Positions 37,852-49,813 of a stretch of DNA of 64,000 nt are shown here, piece by piece. Source of the stretch: Thuidium tamariscinum (taxonomy: Eukaryota > Streptophyta > Bryopsida > Hypnales > Thuidiaceae); NCBI GenBank assembly GCA_947034885.2, contig OX344749.2, positions 3,425,501 to 3,489,500 of the forward strand. Direction: 5' to 3'. Numbering within the stretch: position 1 is the stretch's first letter; every line of letters begins with the position of its first letter. A program made the position numbers and the translations under genes. The notes under the pieces are model-generated. The model was not told the origin of the DNA. It worked only from the letters and a program-made list of their open reading frames with translations, and did not search any database.

Positions 37852-38724
37852 TTAACCCCTAAAGATTTTTGACTATATTTTTACCAAAAATGCTCTAAAA
37901 TTACCATTTCTATTTCAAGTGCCTAATTTTAGAAAAAAAACATTTTTTTGGCACATATAACCACAAGATCTTGTAGTAATGTGGTTTGAAAAGGTGTAGA
38001 AAAAATTTCAAATTTTTTGCCATGTAGATTGCAAGATATTAGCATTTGAATTGATAAAAATATTTTTTTTATCCCTATGAAAATCTGAGCAACTACACTT
38101 CACAAGGTTACATTTGTATGAAAATATTCAAAATAGTGGTTACTCTTAAAATTCATCCTTTGATGCAAGTTGGCTATATGCTCAAAAAGTTTCAAATTAG
38201 TTGGAATTGTACAACATATTGAAAATAAAATCGTAAGTAGATAGAAGTAGAAAATGATTCAAAATACTAAATTGTGAACAATTTATTTATGGAAATAAAA
38301 AATGCCAATCCCAGTGGTTGAAATATTTTTATAGACAATCTTCACTAGTGTTTTAATTTTTTCCAAAAATATTAAAAATATAAACAATTTCAAACTTTTT
38401 TGGAGAATAGAGATTCTATAACTATTGGCAAACTATCCTAAATCTAATAAATCAATTTCAATTTTTTATTTTTTAAAAAGGTAATTTTTAAAGAAGTTTT
38501 TGTAGGTGCCTAGATTGTCTACTGAGTAAAGAAAATCAACATATCATGCCATAACTTTTCAACCATCTAGCCAAAAGTTATAAAAATTTATTGGGCCTTA
38601 AAGCTACTCTTAGGGAAAATTTTGTGTGAAAATTTCAAAGAAAAAATAAACAAACTTCATTTGTAATGAGTTCCCCAAAACTGCTATGTTGCCAAAAAAA
38701 TGCAATTTAAGGCTTTAGGGTTAA
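37852..38724. mobile_element. TTAA-family element, family A, 873 bp
   Basis: TTAACCCCTAAAG at the left and CTTTAGGGTTAA at the right (one G lost). The inside follows the full-length copy at 35432 in the same orientation with more mutations. Confidence 0.8.
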
Positions 38725-39213
38725 GTGTTTATGATACATTAATTTGTTGTAGGTGTAAACTAGTTTTTAAGATATCCAAAAAAACATAAATTCAATTTTT
38801 TTATTTTATAAATATATTTAAGAAAGTTCAAAATTTGATTCTCTGGTTTTCTTTTGGGGGTTGTTGACTTTTCTTTCAAAATATAAATAAAGTGAACTTT
38901 CAAGGTCATTTTAGAATTTGTTTTCCTCTTTATAAAAATTCTTATTCAAAGGAAAAAAAAGAATTTGAAGGCGGATCTAAGTATTACTTTTACTCTTTTT
39001 GTTGCAAATGTTACAAATGTTGGATGTTTTTTTTACTATTGCATATGAAATAGATATTTTTGTTTAATAGTAGGAATGAAACAAGTCAAATTGGATGTAC
39101 AACACACTAACTTATTGAGTACATTAACCTCTCTAATTGCACATTCTTTACATGTCCAAAAAATCATTCATGCCTCACATCCATATAAGAAACAAGAATC
39201 CCTTTCCTCTAAC
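38725..39213. other. AT-rich intergenic DNA, no gene seen
   Basis: No coding or repeat signal beyond low complexity. Confidence 0.5.
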
Positions 39214-41656
39214 TTAACCCCTAAAGCCCTGAACAACATTTTTTGAGATTATAAATTTTTTGGGCAGCTCACTACGGATGGAGTTTTTATTTTTTTTCTT
39301 TGAAATTTTGATACAATGTGTGTCCAAGGAGTAGCTTTAAGGTCCGATAATTTTCATAACTTTTGACTTCACAATTAAAAAGTTATGGCAGGATATGTTG
39401 TTTCCTTTACTTGGCGGGCAGACCGGGCAGCTGAAAAAACTTATTCAAAAAATCTTTTTTCTTAAAAGTGAAATTTCAAATTGGTTCTTTAGGTTTATAC
39501 AGACATGGGAAGCTTTGAATCAATCCATTCCGATTAATGAGTCAAAAGTTATGAAGATTTTGAGTTTGAGGTAGTTTGCGGCCAGTTACATAATCTCTAT
39601 AGTACAAAAAAAGTTTGAAATTCTTCATTTAATTCAAGTTTTCATATTTTTGGAAAAAAAATAAAAACAGAAGGTGTAGATTGTACTTTATAGGTTGTAC
39701 TTAGAGTGGATAGTCACTCACAAGGGGGTTTTCAAATAAATATATTAATTATTTAATATTATACACGTGTCACTTTCTGGTAGGCTATCAAAGTTTTCAA
39801 AAACGGCTACCCCCGTCCTGCTACAGTGAACCTCCCTCTACCATTGCACTACTCTACCTACAACATGAAACTGACGGAGCTATCTTCTATAGACAACCTA
39901 TAAATTGTACACATATAGTCACCATAGATAGAGAGGAACCATGTCAAAAACAATGAAAACCATACATGCTTTATAGAAAGGGATACATTGGTTGTAAAAA
40001 TTGTATACATATTTCAAAAGGGATACAGTACCTAGTTTTCTATTGAATGTGAAACTTTTAAATTCAATCTAAAACCCTAATTTCTTCAACAACTTCGTCT
40101 TCAATCTCATGTCTCATTCTCCTCAGTTGTCCCTTCACGCTCCTATATTGTCTACAAATGACAAAGAAAGCATTATAAATACAAAAACAAGTGAATAAAA
40201 AAGCATTAACAACAAGAATAACGAAGACAATCAAATAATAATAATAATAATACAACCATCATAAAATGTCAACATTCAAAATTTCAAACATACTCTAATA
40301 CTATATTCCTTATTCAAAATTCACAAGAACTTCATTCTACCACAATTCAATTGAAAGAATCAACATGCTTACAAATTGAGATACAAATTGCCAAACCCTA
40401 AATCTTCTAATTTACCTCCAAATACTACACACAGTGATGCAAATTGCTTAACATGACATTGTAGTGCAAAATATTTTTCTACATGCATCAAGTTGGTTTT
40501 CTAATTTCGAAAATGATATCAAAATTACTGAATTTCAAGCAAATACAAAACAATAGGTAGTTAGCTCTTCCAAAAGAATATAATAGCTAACAACTTAGTG
40601 AAACATTGAAGGTCCTATGTTTCATCGTTGGCCTACTTTTTGTATTTTGGTTTGCTTCATCTCCTTTCATAAAGAGCTCAGTGTTGTTGGCTTAGTGCAC
40701 AATAAGAAAAAAGAAAAAATCATAGGTCTTAGCATGTTGCATTAAAATAGCTTTCAAAAATAAAAAACTTCATATAGTACTTGCAAATATTGCTTGTTCA
40801 GAGGATCATTGCCATGACATTTGAACTCTCTCTAATGATTACAAAGAATAACATATTCATCACTCAAATGTACTCCACATTAAGTAGCAAGAACAACAAT
40901 AATTAAAGCAAGAGCAATAATCATGTACTAATAGGGAAGAAAGATGTTAAAAAAGATTTGAATGATCAAATAATGTTAAGGAAAGAATGTGCATCCTTTC
41001 AACATTAAATCGTATATTTGTAAAACCTTTGATTAGTATCCTCCCACCAAAATCTTTTCATTGGAAAGAGGGCCCCATGCATCGTGGATGGTAACCATCA
41101 CCGGACACCAAAATCTTTTCATACTTTGCAAGGAGGGGGGGAGAAAAGACATAGTTTGTAAACACCATAGATAGTTTATTACAACATTTTAACCATTGGG
41201 ATTGAAAATTTTCAATTCCATGAATAAAATGTTCACAATTTAGTATTTTGGCTCATTTTTTACTTCTTTCTACTTACTTATTTTTTCCTATATGTTGTAC
41301 AATTCCAAATGGTTTGAATTTTTTTGAGAATGTAGCCAACTTGCATTTAAGTATGAATTCAAAGAGTAACCACCATTTTGAAATTTTTTTTCAGACAAAT
41401 GTGACCTTGTGAAGTGTAGCTGCCCGGATTTTCGCAGGGATAAAAAAACAATTTTTGTCAATTCAAATGCTTATATCTTGCAATCTATATGGTGTAAATT
41501 TCTGAAATTTTTCCCACATGTTTACAAACCACCTTACTACAAGATCCTATGGTTACATGAGTCAAAAATGTGTTTTAAAAAAAAATTGCACTTGTATTAG
41601 AAATGGCAGTTTTGGAGCATTTTTGTTGAAAACATAGTCAAGGCTTTAGGGGTTAA
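39214..41656. mobile_element. TTAA-family element (family A) split by a 1.5-kb insertion
   Basis: The left part (39214 to about 39687) runs from TTAACCCCTAAAGC to GTGTAGATTGT. The right part resumes near 41175 with TTTATTACAACA and runs to CTTTAGGGGTTAA at 41656. In other copies these two points are neighbours (GATTGT then TACAACCATTGGG). The insert of about 1.48 kb is not family A sequence. The right-hand TTAA (41653-41656) is also the left TTAA of the family B element. Confidence 0.75.
39688..41174. mobile_element. Unclassified insertion inside a family A element
   Basis: The DNA lies between two points that are adjacent in other family A copies. It contains CACCAAAATCTTTTCAT twice (near 41047 and 41104), an AAT/TAA microsatellite at 40236-40251, and AAACCCTAATTTCTTC followed by CTTCGTCTTCAATCTC (40071-40105), which looks like a plant untranslated leader or captured gene piece. 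A 63-codon minus-strand ORF at 40064-40255 (hydrophobic, then charged) is not recognised. No clear terminal repeat; TAGATTGT/TAGATAGT at the edges could be a worn target duplication. Confidence 0.5.
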
Positions 41657-42496
41657 CCCCTAAAAGCCCAAGGGGTTAGAACAAAACACAAATGTGTTGT
41701 AAAATATAAGCGTTACAATTTTTTTGAAGTTAGTATCAAAGAAGAAAATATAAAGCACAAAAAATAGAAAGTATCCATACAGTCAAAGTATAAAAAATAT
41801 TTTTATATTATTTTTAAATGAATTTTGAAGATATAACTTCAAAAATCCACCAAAAATACAAATTTTAATTTTAGGACTTTTATTTTTTTTATTGGTCAAA
41901 ATTGTGGTTTTTATTGATTTATAAAAAAATGCAAAATATTCAACCTCTAAAAGCCCAAGGGATTAAGACAAAATACAAATGTGTTATAAAATATAAGCTT
42001 TACAACTTTTTTTGAAATTAGCATCAAAGAAGATAATGTAAAGCACAAAAAGTAGAAAGTATCCATATGATCAAAATTTAAAAAATATTTATAGATTCTC
42101 TTCAAATGAATTTTGAAGATACAACTTCAAAAATTCACCATAAATACAATTTCTATTTTTAGGATTTCAATTTTTTTTTGATTGGTCAAAATTGTGTTTT
42201 TTATTGATTTGTTAAAAAATAAAAAATATTTATTAATGAGAGCACCAATACTTCCCCCAAATAGTAAGTTTTTCAACACTAAGCAATTTTAGACACTTTG
42301 TGCTATTTCTCCTTTTTTTTGCTATAACTTTTGTTTGACCGTATAGATCTTAGTTTTGAATGCAAATGTTGAAACACAATCCAATATTTTCAAATTTTGA
42401 AAAAATAAATTTGAAATTTTTTTTTTTTTTCCCCAAAAATGCTGCCCGAAGTTGGGCAGCGACCATCAAATGGTCACTTGAGCACTTACGGGTTAA
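41653..42496. mobile_element. TTAA-family element, family B, 844 bp
   Basis: It runs from TTAACCCCTAAAAGCCC to CTTACGGGTTAA and is closely similar along its length to the element at 26020-26854, including the internal tandem duplication (units beginning near 41661 and 41945) and the TTTGACCGTATAGATCTTAG block near the end. The high similarity suggests a more recent amplification than family A. Confidence 0.82.
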
Positions 42497-43877
42497 TAAT
42501 ATCATCCACGTTTTCCATAAAATTTGACTTCTTTTCGGTACTATTTTTCTTCCCCTCTTTTTTATTTTAACGAAATGAAACCACCCAAAGTAGTCAATAA
42601 ATATTTTGGTGGTGGTGGTGACTTGGGCCCCATGGTGCCAAATAAAAGAGCTGGTAACTTAACGTCAAAGAGCTTCGCAACATAAGCTCATTGATCTCTT
42701 CGCTGATCTCTTCAAAGCCCATCAATTCCAAAGCATGATCCGAAGTAGTTGACTGATCCCTTGCTTCTACGAGGAATTGAAACCGCCATGCCGTGCCACT
42801 CTGCAATTAAGTTGACCTCTCCAGAACTCAAGTCCTTCATGGAAACATTTTCACTAGTTTTCTTAAAATTTTAATTTTTTTTGACACAAATCTTATACCT
42901 TAAGACACGTAGTTTGTTCTGTTTTGTTTGTTTTGTTAGTCACATTGAGATCTCTCGGCCCATGCGTCCCCCAGCTGCGTGTTTGGTACCGTCGGAAAGC
43001 TCTCGGCGATGAGGGGTGCACCGACTTGGTTTTGTGATGTTCCAACCTGTGCTGTGAAAGTTATTGAATTTCAAAGTTTTTATGATTCTCAAAAATTCAA
43101 AATTTACTTTTACTTTCGTTCTACCTGTAGGCATTGGCACAGAGCACACTACAGTACTGTAGTGAAACTGAAACCAAGTAGCTTTAGATTTTCTTTCTTT
43201 ATTTTTTAATTACGACTTTCCTAAGTCTCTGTAACTTAGACCTGCCGGTAACTTGTATTCGCAGGCATGTGCAGGAAGTCATTGGGTTACGGCAACGTCC
43301 TCCCGTTTTGTAGCAGTTGAATACCAGCATGATTCTGCACATTTACTCCTCAGATTGCCTACTTAATGGGGAGAAGGAGACACGGTGCTTCAAAATGGCT
43401 ACAGTGCTCACTTACACTGCCCAGTTGGTAACTTACCTTTCTTTTGACTCCTTAATTTCCACCGTTACTTGGGAAAATTAAAAAAATGGATACGCTGCCT
43501 GTATTGGGGAAGTTTTCGAAGCTGCAGCCCTGGGAAAGGTACAAGTACCAGTAGTGGATCATTCAAGCAATTAATGGATCATTCAGGCAATTAAGGTAGA
43601 CCAACCTATTAGCACCCTGATTTGCAATCTGACTATCTTGGGGCACAATTCCAAAAGGGACATATAAAGTAGGAGGTCCATAAACCAATCATCTAAGGGC
43701 TGGAACTGAATTTTCGGAAGGTAAAACATCTGGAAATATTTTCCAGTGAATTTTTCTTATTTTTCAGAGGTGTGCACATGTTTCACAAATCAAACGCAAG
43801 TGGAATTATAATTTTCTGATCAAAATTGTAATTCCTGTGAATTTTTGAAGTGTTCAACCCTAAATTTCAAAAGCACC
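42497..43877. other. Mid-GC region without a confident gene
   Basis: GC content rises at 42.6-43.4 kb. A minus-strand ORF (42594-42806) has gene-like codons in its first 45 residues (FQFLVEARDQSTTSDHALEL, then FEEISEEINELMLR), but no domain or splice partner is seen. It could be a relic exon. A second minus ORF (42940-43149) is less convincing. Confidence 0.3.
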
Positions 43878-44086
43878 CATTAGGGGATTTTTGAGGCCAG
43901 CAAGAACGCAATTTCTGCAGCGTGAATGGGAATCCTACGTGGTTAAGGGAGTGCCACATCATCAATTTCAAGACCCAATTTTTTTTTGGATAAATGCTAG
44001 CCGGCTCAGTGGCCAGCAGTTACGGGAACAGTTTCGAGTAACAACCCCCAAAACGCCCTTTGGAGGCCTCAAATCCCCCTCTAATG
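43878..44086. mobile_element. MITE family C, copy 3
   Basis: Its ends are CATTAGGGGATTTTTGAGGCC and GGCCTCAAATCCCCCTCTAATG; inside are GGGAGTGCCACATCATCAATTTC and GGGAACAGTTTCGAGTAAC, matching the other copies. At 209 bp it is shorter than its relatives. Confidence 0.78.
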
Positions 44087-45689
44087 CATGACAGGTCATA
44101 AACACCCTAATAACAATCCATAACCACATTGTCTTATATAGCTCCTCAATTCCCTTCAATCTTTGAATTAACTAATAAGGTCCTCCCAAATTATATTTAG
44201 CAACATGATACATTCCCAACATGGTGGGGAACATTGCTTAGTTATACAATGTTATGATTCTAAATTTATTTACATCTATGGACATGAATGAAATGAAATA
44301 TATCTAAAATATGGATGGATCTTATTTATTCATCCAAAAGAATAATATCATTCTCAGATTTTGTAGCAACTAAAAAATGTTCATCTACCAAGAAAGAAAA
44401 TTCTACTACGAAATAAACCTTTGATTCTTTGAGCACTCTCTTCAAAAATAAGTTCTATAATTTCACATTCATAATATATTTTAGAGATTAGCATGATATG
44501 TATGGTAGGAAGATCCATAAATGATCAAATAAATACCCATAGACATAATCTAGGATAGTATAAGGCAAAGAAAATCTTTTTAGAGGTACATTAATACAAA
44601 TCATGGGGATTGCAAATTTTTTGTTAATTTTATTTCTTGAACCAAAATCATTGCAAATTATGAAAGGCAAAAGTTATGCTTCACCATGATCAACATCTAG
44701 AGTCATCCAATTTAGATGATTTATAAACTGGTTTCTTGCTCGTTGCTTTTTTTTTGAGGTGCAATGATTACATACCATTTAAATTTAAATTTCTAAGCCT
44801 TTCTTTCTAATGTATCTCAACAATTTTTTTAAATAAATATAGATAAAGATTTGATTCCTGAAATCTAGGTTTTCCCTCATTATAATCCTTCAATGGTCCT
44901 ATTCAAGAACATAAGAGAAACACGTGATTGATTTGGGTGTTTTGACATGTAATCAACAATTAAACCCTAATAAAACTCAATGTTTTCAACTACCAAAACT
45001 GAAATGTTATATGTACACGACTATTTCTTCCCCTATCCCAAAAAATTGTGCATAATAAATGAACCTAAAAGTTTTCATTCTTCATTGTTTAACCCTTCAT
45101 CACCTAATGACATGGAAATTTGGAGTCTTGTGGTTGCCTAAATTGCAAAATTAGAATGTTTCAGTGTTGAGAAAAGGTGCTGAAATTTTCTTAAAAACAC
45201 AATTGGAAGTGAAATTTGATTTCTAAACCTACCCAAATGAAAAAACTTAAAAATACAAAGTGCTTCAAAACTAACATATAAATACATTGGTGAAAAATGT
45301 CATTATGTGAGCAAAATTGTTTTGAAATGTCAAAAAGTAGTGGAAAAAGTTGCAAAAAACACATTTGTCAAGATGAAATAAATTGCTAAAGTTCACTTTG
45401 ATCCAAAATGATTGAATTTTGAACTTTGAATTGTTCTCAAACAAAATTAAAACAAACTTGGATTGCCATGAAAATTTTATGACAATAATTAGACTTTAAA
45501 AAGAACATAATGCAATTTGATGAACTAAAATTGAACTTGTGAACTTTGAATGGCTTTAAATGATCATCTAACTTAGATTGATATGAAAATTTCACTGCAC
45601 AAACTAGACTAGTATGTGCAACTTTTTCAAAAAGTTTTATTGAATTTAGACATAGCTAGCAAAAATTATTGCATTTTGAATTGAACTAT
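44087..45689. other. AT-rich intergenic DNA, no gene seen
   Basis: No coding signal or clear repeat. Confidence 0.5.
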
Positions 45690-45925
45690 CAAACTATTTT
45701 AGGACATTTTTTTTGTCCCCTTAGGCAATAAAGGGGTGACAATACCTAATTGTGATCCCTTTCTAAAATTGACCCCTACATATTCTTGCTTAATGTGTAT
45801 AGCCTCTATTGATGAAAATTTACAATTCATTCTCACATTAATTGATAATTGCATTCTTAAATTTTTTGCTAAGGTACTTTCTACAAACCTATTTGGCACC
45901 TCTCCACCAACCTCCCCTTGAAGTT
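45690..45925 (+). pseudogene. Second LINE 3'-end relic
   Basis: The sequence from about 45736 to 45925 aligns by eye to the last part of the relic at 30411-30921: similar spacing, shared TTTGGCACCTCTCC/GTGGCACTTCACT and CCAACCTCCCCTTG/TCAACCTCCCACCG words, followed in both by a T-rich tail with TTTTAGGT..GGTCA. The frame (45736-45921) codes only about 61 residues. It is a decayed, 5'-truncated copy. Confidence 0.45.
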
Positions 45926-47092
45926 GAATCATCTAAACTCCTTGTGTTGATCGTTCCTTTAATTTAAATTTTTTTTAGGTGGTCATTGCTTCTTTGAAAA
46001 ATAAAATTTGTATTCTTAGACAATACACAAATAATATAATCCCCTACTTCCAATGTTGTTTGTTCCAACCACTCTATGAGTGATTCAAGGTGAATACTAG
46101 TCATAACTTCCACTCTAATAACTATCATTCTGACTTCTCCGATGCTGATTCTGAATTACAGAACGTTGGTTCGGATTTGCTAAAGCATTTTGTAATGCAT
46201 TAGGGTTTAGGGTTTACTCATTGACTACCAACTTGACTTGAGATTACCTTATTCGATATAATAATTAAACCATGCTCAATTGCTTATGCAGACACGTTCA
46301 GCTGTAATCACCTTATCAATTGTGCAATTCCTACTATTGCATCCCAAACTGATTCTAGTAATTTTCCATTTAAAAAAACTAAAAATCCCAGTTTCAACAA
46401 CAATGTTTCTGTAAAAGATTAAATTCTAATTCACTACTAATCAAATGTAAAGTAAGTTAACTACAGTACGGTATCAGTCCTTGTGCATAGTAAGTTATCA
46501 TACATTGAGACATTGAGTCACAAATCCGTTACGAGTAAAAAAACCAGCTTTAGAAAACTGGCAAAAATATAAGTTAACACAAATGCCAGTGTCACCCACA
46601 GTAATGACCCATTTCAGGTTCGTGAAGGTGTTACCAACCTGGACCTTTAACTACTTGCATCGGCTCAGTGCTGCTGGCAATGAATGTCCCGTTTGAACGA
46701 TGGAAGTATTAAAGCGAATAGTCAAGAAACTGAGCTTCCGGCGGCCATTGATGGGACCTCCAACAGTCCAGCTGCTTTGACAAGCTAGCTCGCACCTCGG
46801 ATCCCCGTATTGTACGATGCTTTCACATTTCGTTGCTGCCTGTATCTCGTAACCGAGGCAGACGCTGTAGAGAATTGGCAGCAATCGGTAGAGCAGCTTG
46901 GATACTGATCCGGTTGTCATGCATTGACCTCGGAGGTGAAGTGTTCCTGAGCTAACTTGTCATAAATGGTTTCAACAGACAAAATTCTTGGACATGGTGA
47001 ACAAATGACGATTGTTAGCTAGTGCCCAGGTGGTATCGAGTGATAATTTGATTTGTCTCTGTTCAGAGTCTGTGAGGTGGAGAGCGAGGCAG
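45926..47092. other. Intergenic DNA upstream of the DUF641 gene
   Basis: A plant-telomere-like pair TTAGGGTTTAGGGTTTA lies at 46200-46216. From 46.6 kb the GC content rises. A minus-strand ORF (46651-46920, 89 codons) begins with a hydrophobic segment (LLYRLLPILYSVCLG) followed by four cysteines, which could be a small secreted protein, but nothing confirms it. Confidence 0.35.
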
Positions 47093-47126
47093 TGAGAGGG
47101 AGAGAGAGAGAGAGAAAGAGAGGGAG
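47093..47126. repeat. (GA)n tract in the DUF641 promoter
   Basis: GAGAGGGAGAGAGAGAGAGA followed by AAGAGAGGGAG, about 0.8 kb before the chosen start codon. GA repeats in plant promoters can bind BBR/BPC proteins; here this is only a position-based suggestion. Confidence 0.6.
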
Positions 47127-47890
47127 CCAAAAATCATGACTCTGTAGCCATAGGTGGCATCTGATTAGTGCACTATTCGTGTGATGAATACGGAGAATGC
47201 TTCGGCAGAAAAGGTCTTCAATTAGGTTGGATTGAGATTTCCTGATGGAACGCTTTTGAGTTTGAACACACGCCGATGTTAGGAGGCTAGATTCGCGTCT
47301 GTGAAGCTGTGTCGTTGCTGTATTTTTAAAGCCCTTTTGCGTCCAGAATGGGCAGAAGTCGAGACCTTGGAGTGACGGGACTTGACGATGGCAAGAAGCA
47401 GCTCCCTCCTCGCCACACTCGCAGCCAGGTATGTTTTGGTCCTTTTGTTAAGTTTTCGTATTGTGCACTGCTGGATTTGTCGCAGTTGGCTACATAATTT
47501 CTCCATGCTCGGGCTGTGGGAACAGTGGAATGAGTTCAGGAGTACTTGGGAAAGTGGAACTGGTGGACGTGTTGTCTTCAGATTTCTCAGAATGTTTTCG
47601 TTTATTCTCTCTCTCGTGGCAGTCTATGCAGGATCTCGATCATGTAGTCCCGCCAAACGCGAAAGTGTGGGCAACAAACCAGTTGTACTCTCCAGCGGTC
47701 TCCACGTCACACAGAGTACCCCAAGTTGCAATCGGCAGTCCTGTACTTCGCGGTTAGTCTTCGAAGCTTTCGTCATGTGAATCCGAAGGATAGTCCGAGT
47801 CTTGCATTCTGCAAATTTCGACCAATTGCATGTATGGTTAAGTTTGCAGCTTCTGAATTTGACGTTGTTTGTACAGGTAGGATTCGAAGA

Positions 47891-49813
47891 ATGGGAAGTG
47901 CCTCCCTTCAGTTCGACAGTGGCGACGCAATTCACGAAGTCTGCAGCAACTCCGGTCGGTGTCGGCCGCTTGGTGTGTTTTCAGGGCTCTTCTCCGATTT
48001 TTTTTCATGTATGGTGCCTCGACCTAGCTCGGAATCCAGCGGATGGACCAAAAGCAGGGCGAAAGCGCTTCTTGATCTTAGCAGAAGACAGCAATCAGCG
48101 CTCGTTGATAAACAAGACGCTATTGATCTTCTTGAATGGAAGCTCCGGAAGCTCAAGGCCATGGATGCGAAAGGGCAATCGGAGGAATCCAACCACTCAG
48201 GCGCCGTCAACCTCGATGACACATGCTCGGAAAGCTCGCAAGGGTCTCCCTCGTCGTCGGAGACTGGAAGCAGCGGAATCTCATTGTCGACTTGCCCAGA
48301 GCTTACTTTGGCGGAGCTCTGCCGAAACGCGAAGAAGAGCTTCTCCGAGGACTCCTGGAAAGTGGATGAGAAGTGGGACACCCTGAATGTTCCGGAAGGA
48401 TTGAAAGATATGAAGATGAGTGACAGAGTTCCGTTGTTCGAGATGGCGTCCACCCGCGCACGAGTCGCGGTGCGGTACTTCTGCAAAGTGTTTGAGAAGC
48501 AGATGGAGTATTCCGGATACTTGGTGTGCAGAACACTCGCTGCTATTGACCCCTCGGCGAAGTTCGTGAAGCGCGAGCACACGTCATTTGTATTAGAGGC
48601 GAATATCAACAAGGTACGATCCTGTGTCTCATTGTATGAATCTCTTGTAGCGTTACTGTTGAAGATAGCTATCACAGAAAGAAAATGGGTAGAGTAAGTT
48701 GATAACTTTCATGAATCCATCGACAATTTTCTGAAGTCCTTAAAAATCAATAGTACGTGAGTCAACATCCTGTCGATCCCAGGTTGTAGTGGTCGCAGTC
48801 CTCTTGCTGTTGGTCCTTCACGGCAATGCCTGAAACCTAAAATGCAGCAATCTACTGAAGTTCAGAAGGCATCGGTTGTTGCAACGGTTTTGCATTGGCT
48901 ACAAAAGATTTTTTAGCAGTTTCGCAACGGTTTAGGACATCATCATGTAATGTAATCGCAATTTCTAGAGATTGCAGTGGTTTTCAGGGAAACAAGGGAT
49001 ATTTAAAGCTTCGGCAATGTAGCCAGGGAGGCTAATTATTTTCACAGTTTACTTCTGTCATACACTTGTTACATACATTGCCATTTCAGTTATCCAACAG
49101 TCTGGCACAGACATGCATAGGTTCTGTGCAGAAGGCTTTTGCAACAAGTTTGCAGCTCTTTTGCCATGGTTCGCAATGGACCATGAGTTTCAGGCAGAGT
49201 ATGGAACCTCTACGAAATCATCGCAAAGTAACCGCTGATGCGTTGCTCCCGTTTCTGCCGGTTTTTGTGCTACTCACCGAGTTCTTGAATATTGTAGGCC
49301 TTTTACCACTGCTTCGAGAACGATAGCTTTGACGATACAGGCTTAACCCTAATCATCGACCCCAAGGAGCGTTCGACAGCCCGGTTCGAGGAGTTTCAGC
49401 GATTAAGATTAGTGGATTCCGTGGACGCGGCCAATACTGGACACGATGACTTCGAACCCAAGTTTTTAGCCTTCTGCGAACAGAAGATGCGCGAAATTTG
49501 GTTTCTATTTCCATGGAACATCGTCTTCAAGGACACGGAGGAGCGGAAGCTCTTCACCGGTGCCTTCCTCGACGCTGCCAAGTGCATATGGCTGTTGCAT
49601 CGTCTCGCCTCGTCCCTGTATCCTGCCGCCACCATCCTCCGAGTCGGCAAAGGCATGGAGATCAACAACCAGTACGTGGAGAGAATGTCGTCTTCGGACT
49701 CTCTGTGCTCGAAGTGCAAGTCGGCCAAGGTGCAGTTCATGATCACACCGGGGTTCCAAGTGCACCAGCATGTGATCAAATGCCAAGTCTATGAACACTT
49801 GCTCTGTGACTGA
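47891..49813 (+). CDS. DUF641 protein, GIL1-like
   Basis: Join of 47891-48613 and 49298-49813, giving 412 aa. The donor is AAG|GTACG and the acceptor TTGTAG|GCC, phase 0. The N-terminal half has a helical, charged stretch (LLDLSRRQQSALVDKQDAI, about 60-78, then LEWKLRKL) and a serine-rich linker (about 96-135). The DUF641 core includes MASTRARVAVRYFCKVFEKQ (185-204), DPSAKFVKREHTSFVLEANINK and, across the intron, AFYHCFEND. The end carries the family signature MITPGFQVHQHVIKCQVY (near 388-405). The family includes Arabidopsis GIL1, needed for loss of gravitropism in light-grown hypocotyls, and IRK-interacting proteins; biochemical function is unknown. The start is the first ATG after a likely 5'-leader acceptor (GTACAG, 47880); in-frame ATGs further up (47726, 47834) are possible. 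A first leader exon may end at about 47435 (GCAGCCAG|GTATG). Confidence 0.85.

Noticed and set aside
47932..48675. 247-codon minus-strand ORF
   Set aside because: It lies entirely opposite exon 1 of the DUF641 gene, whose frame has the family motifs; the antisense frame is open only because of GC-rich codon use.
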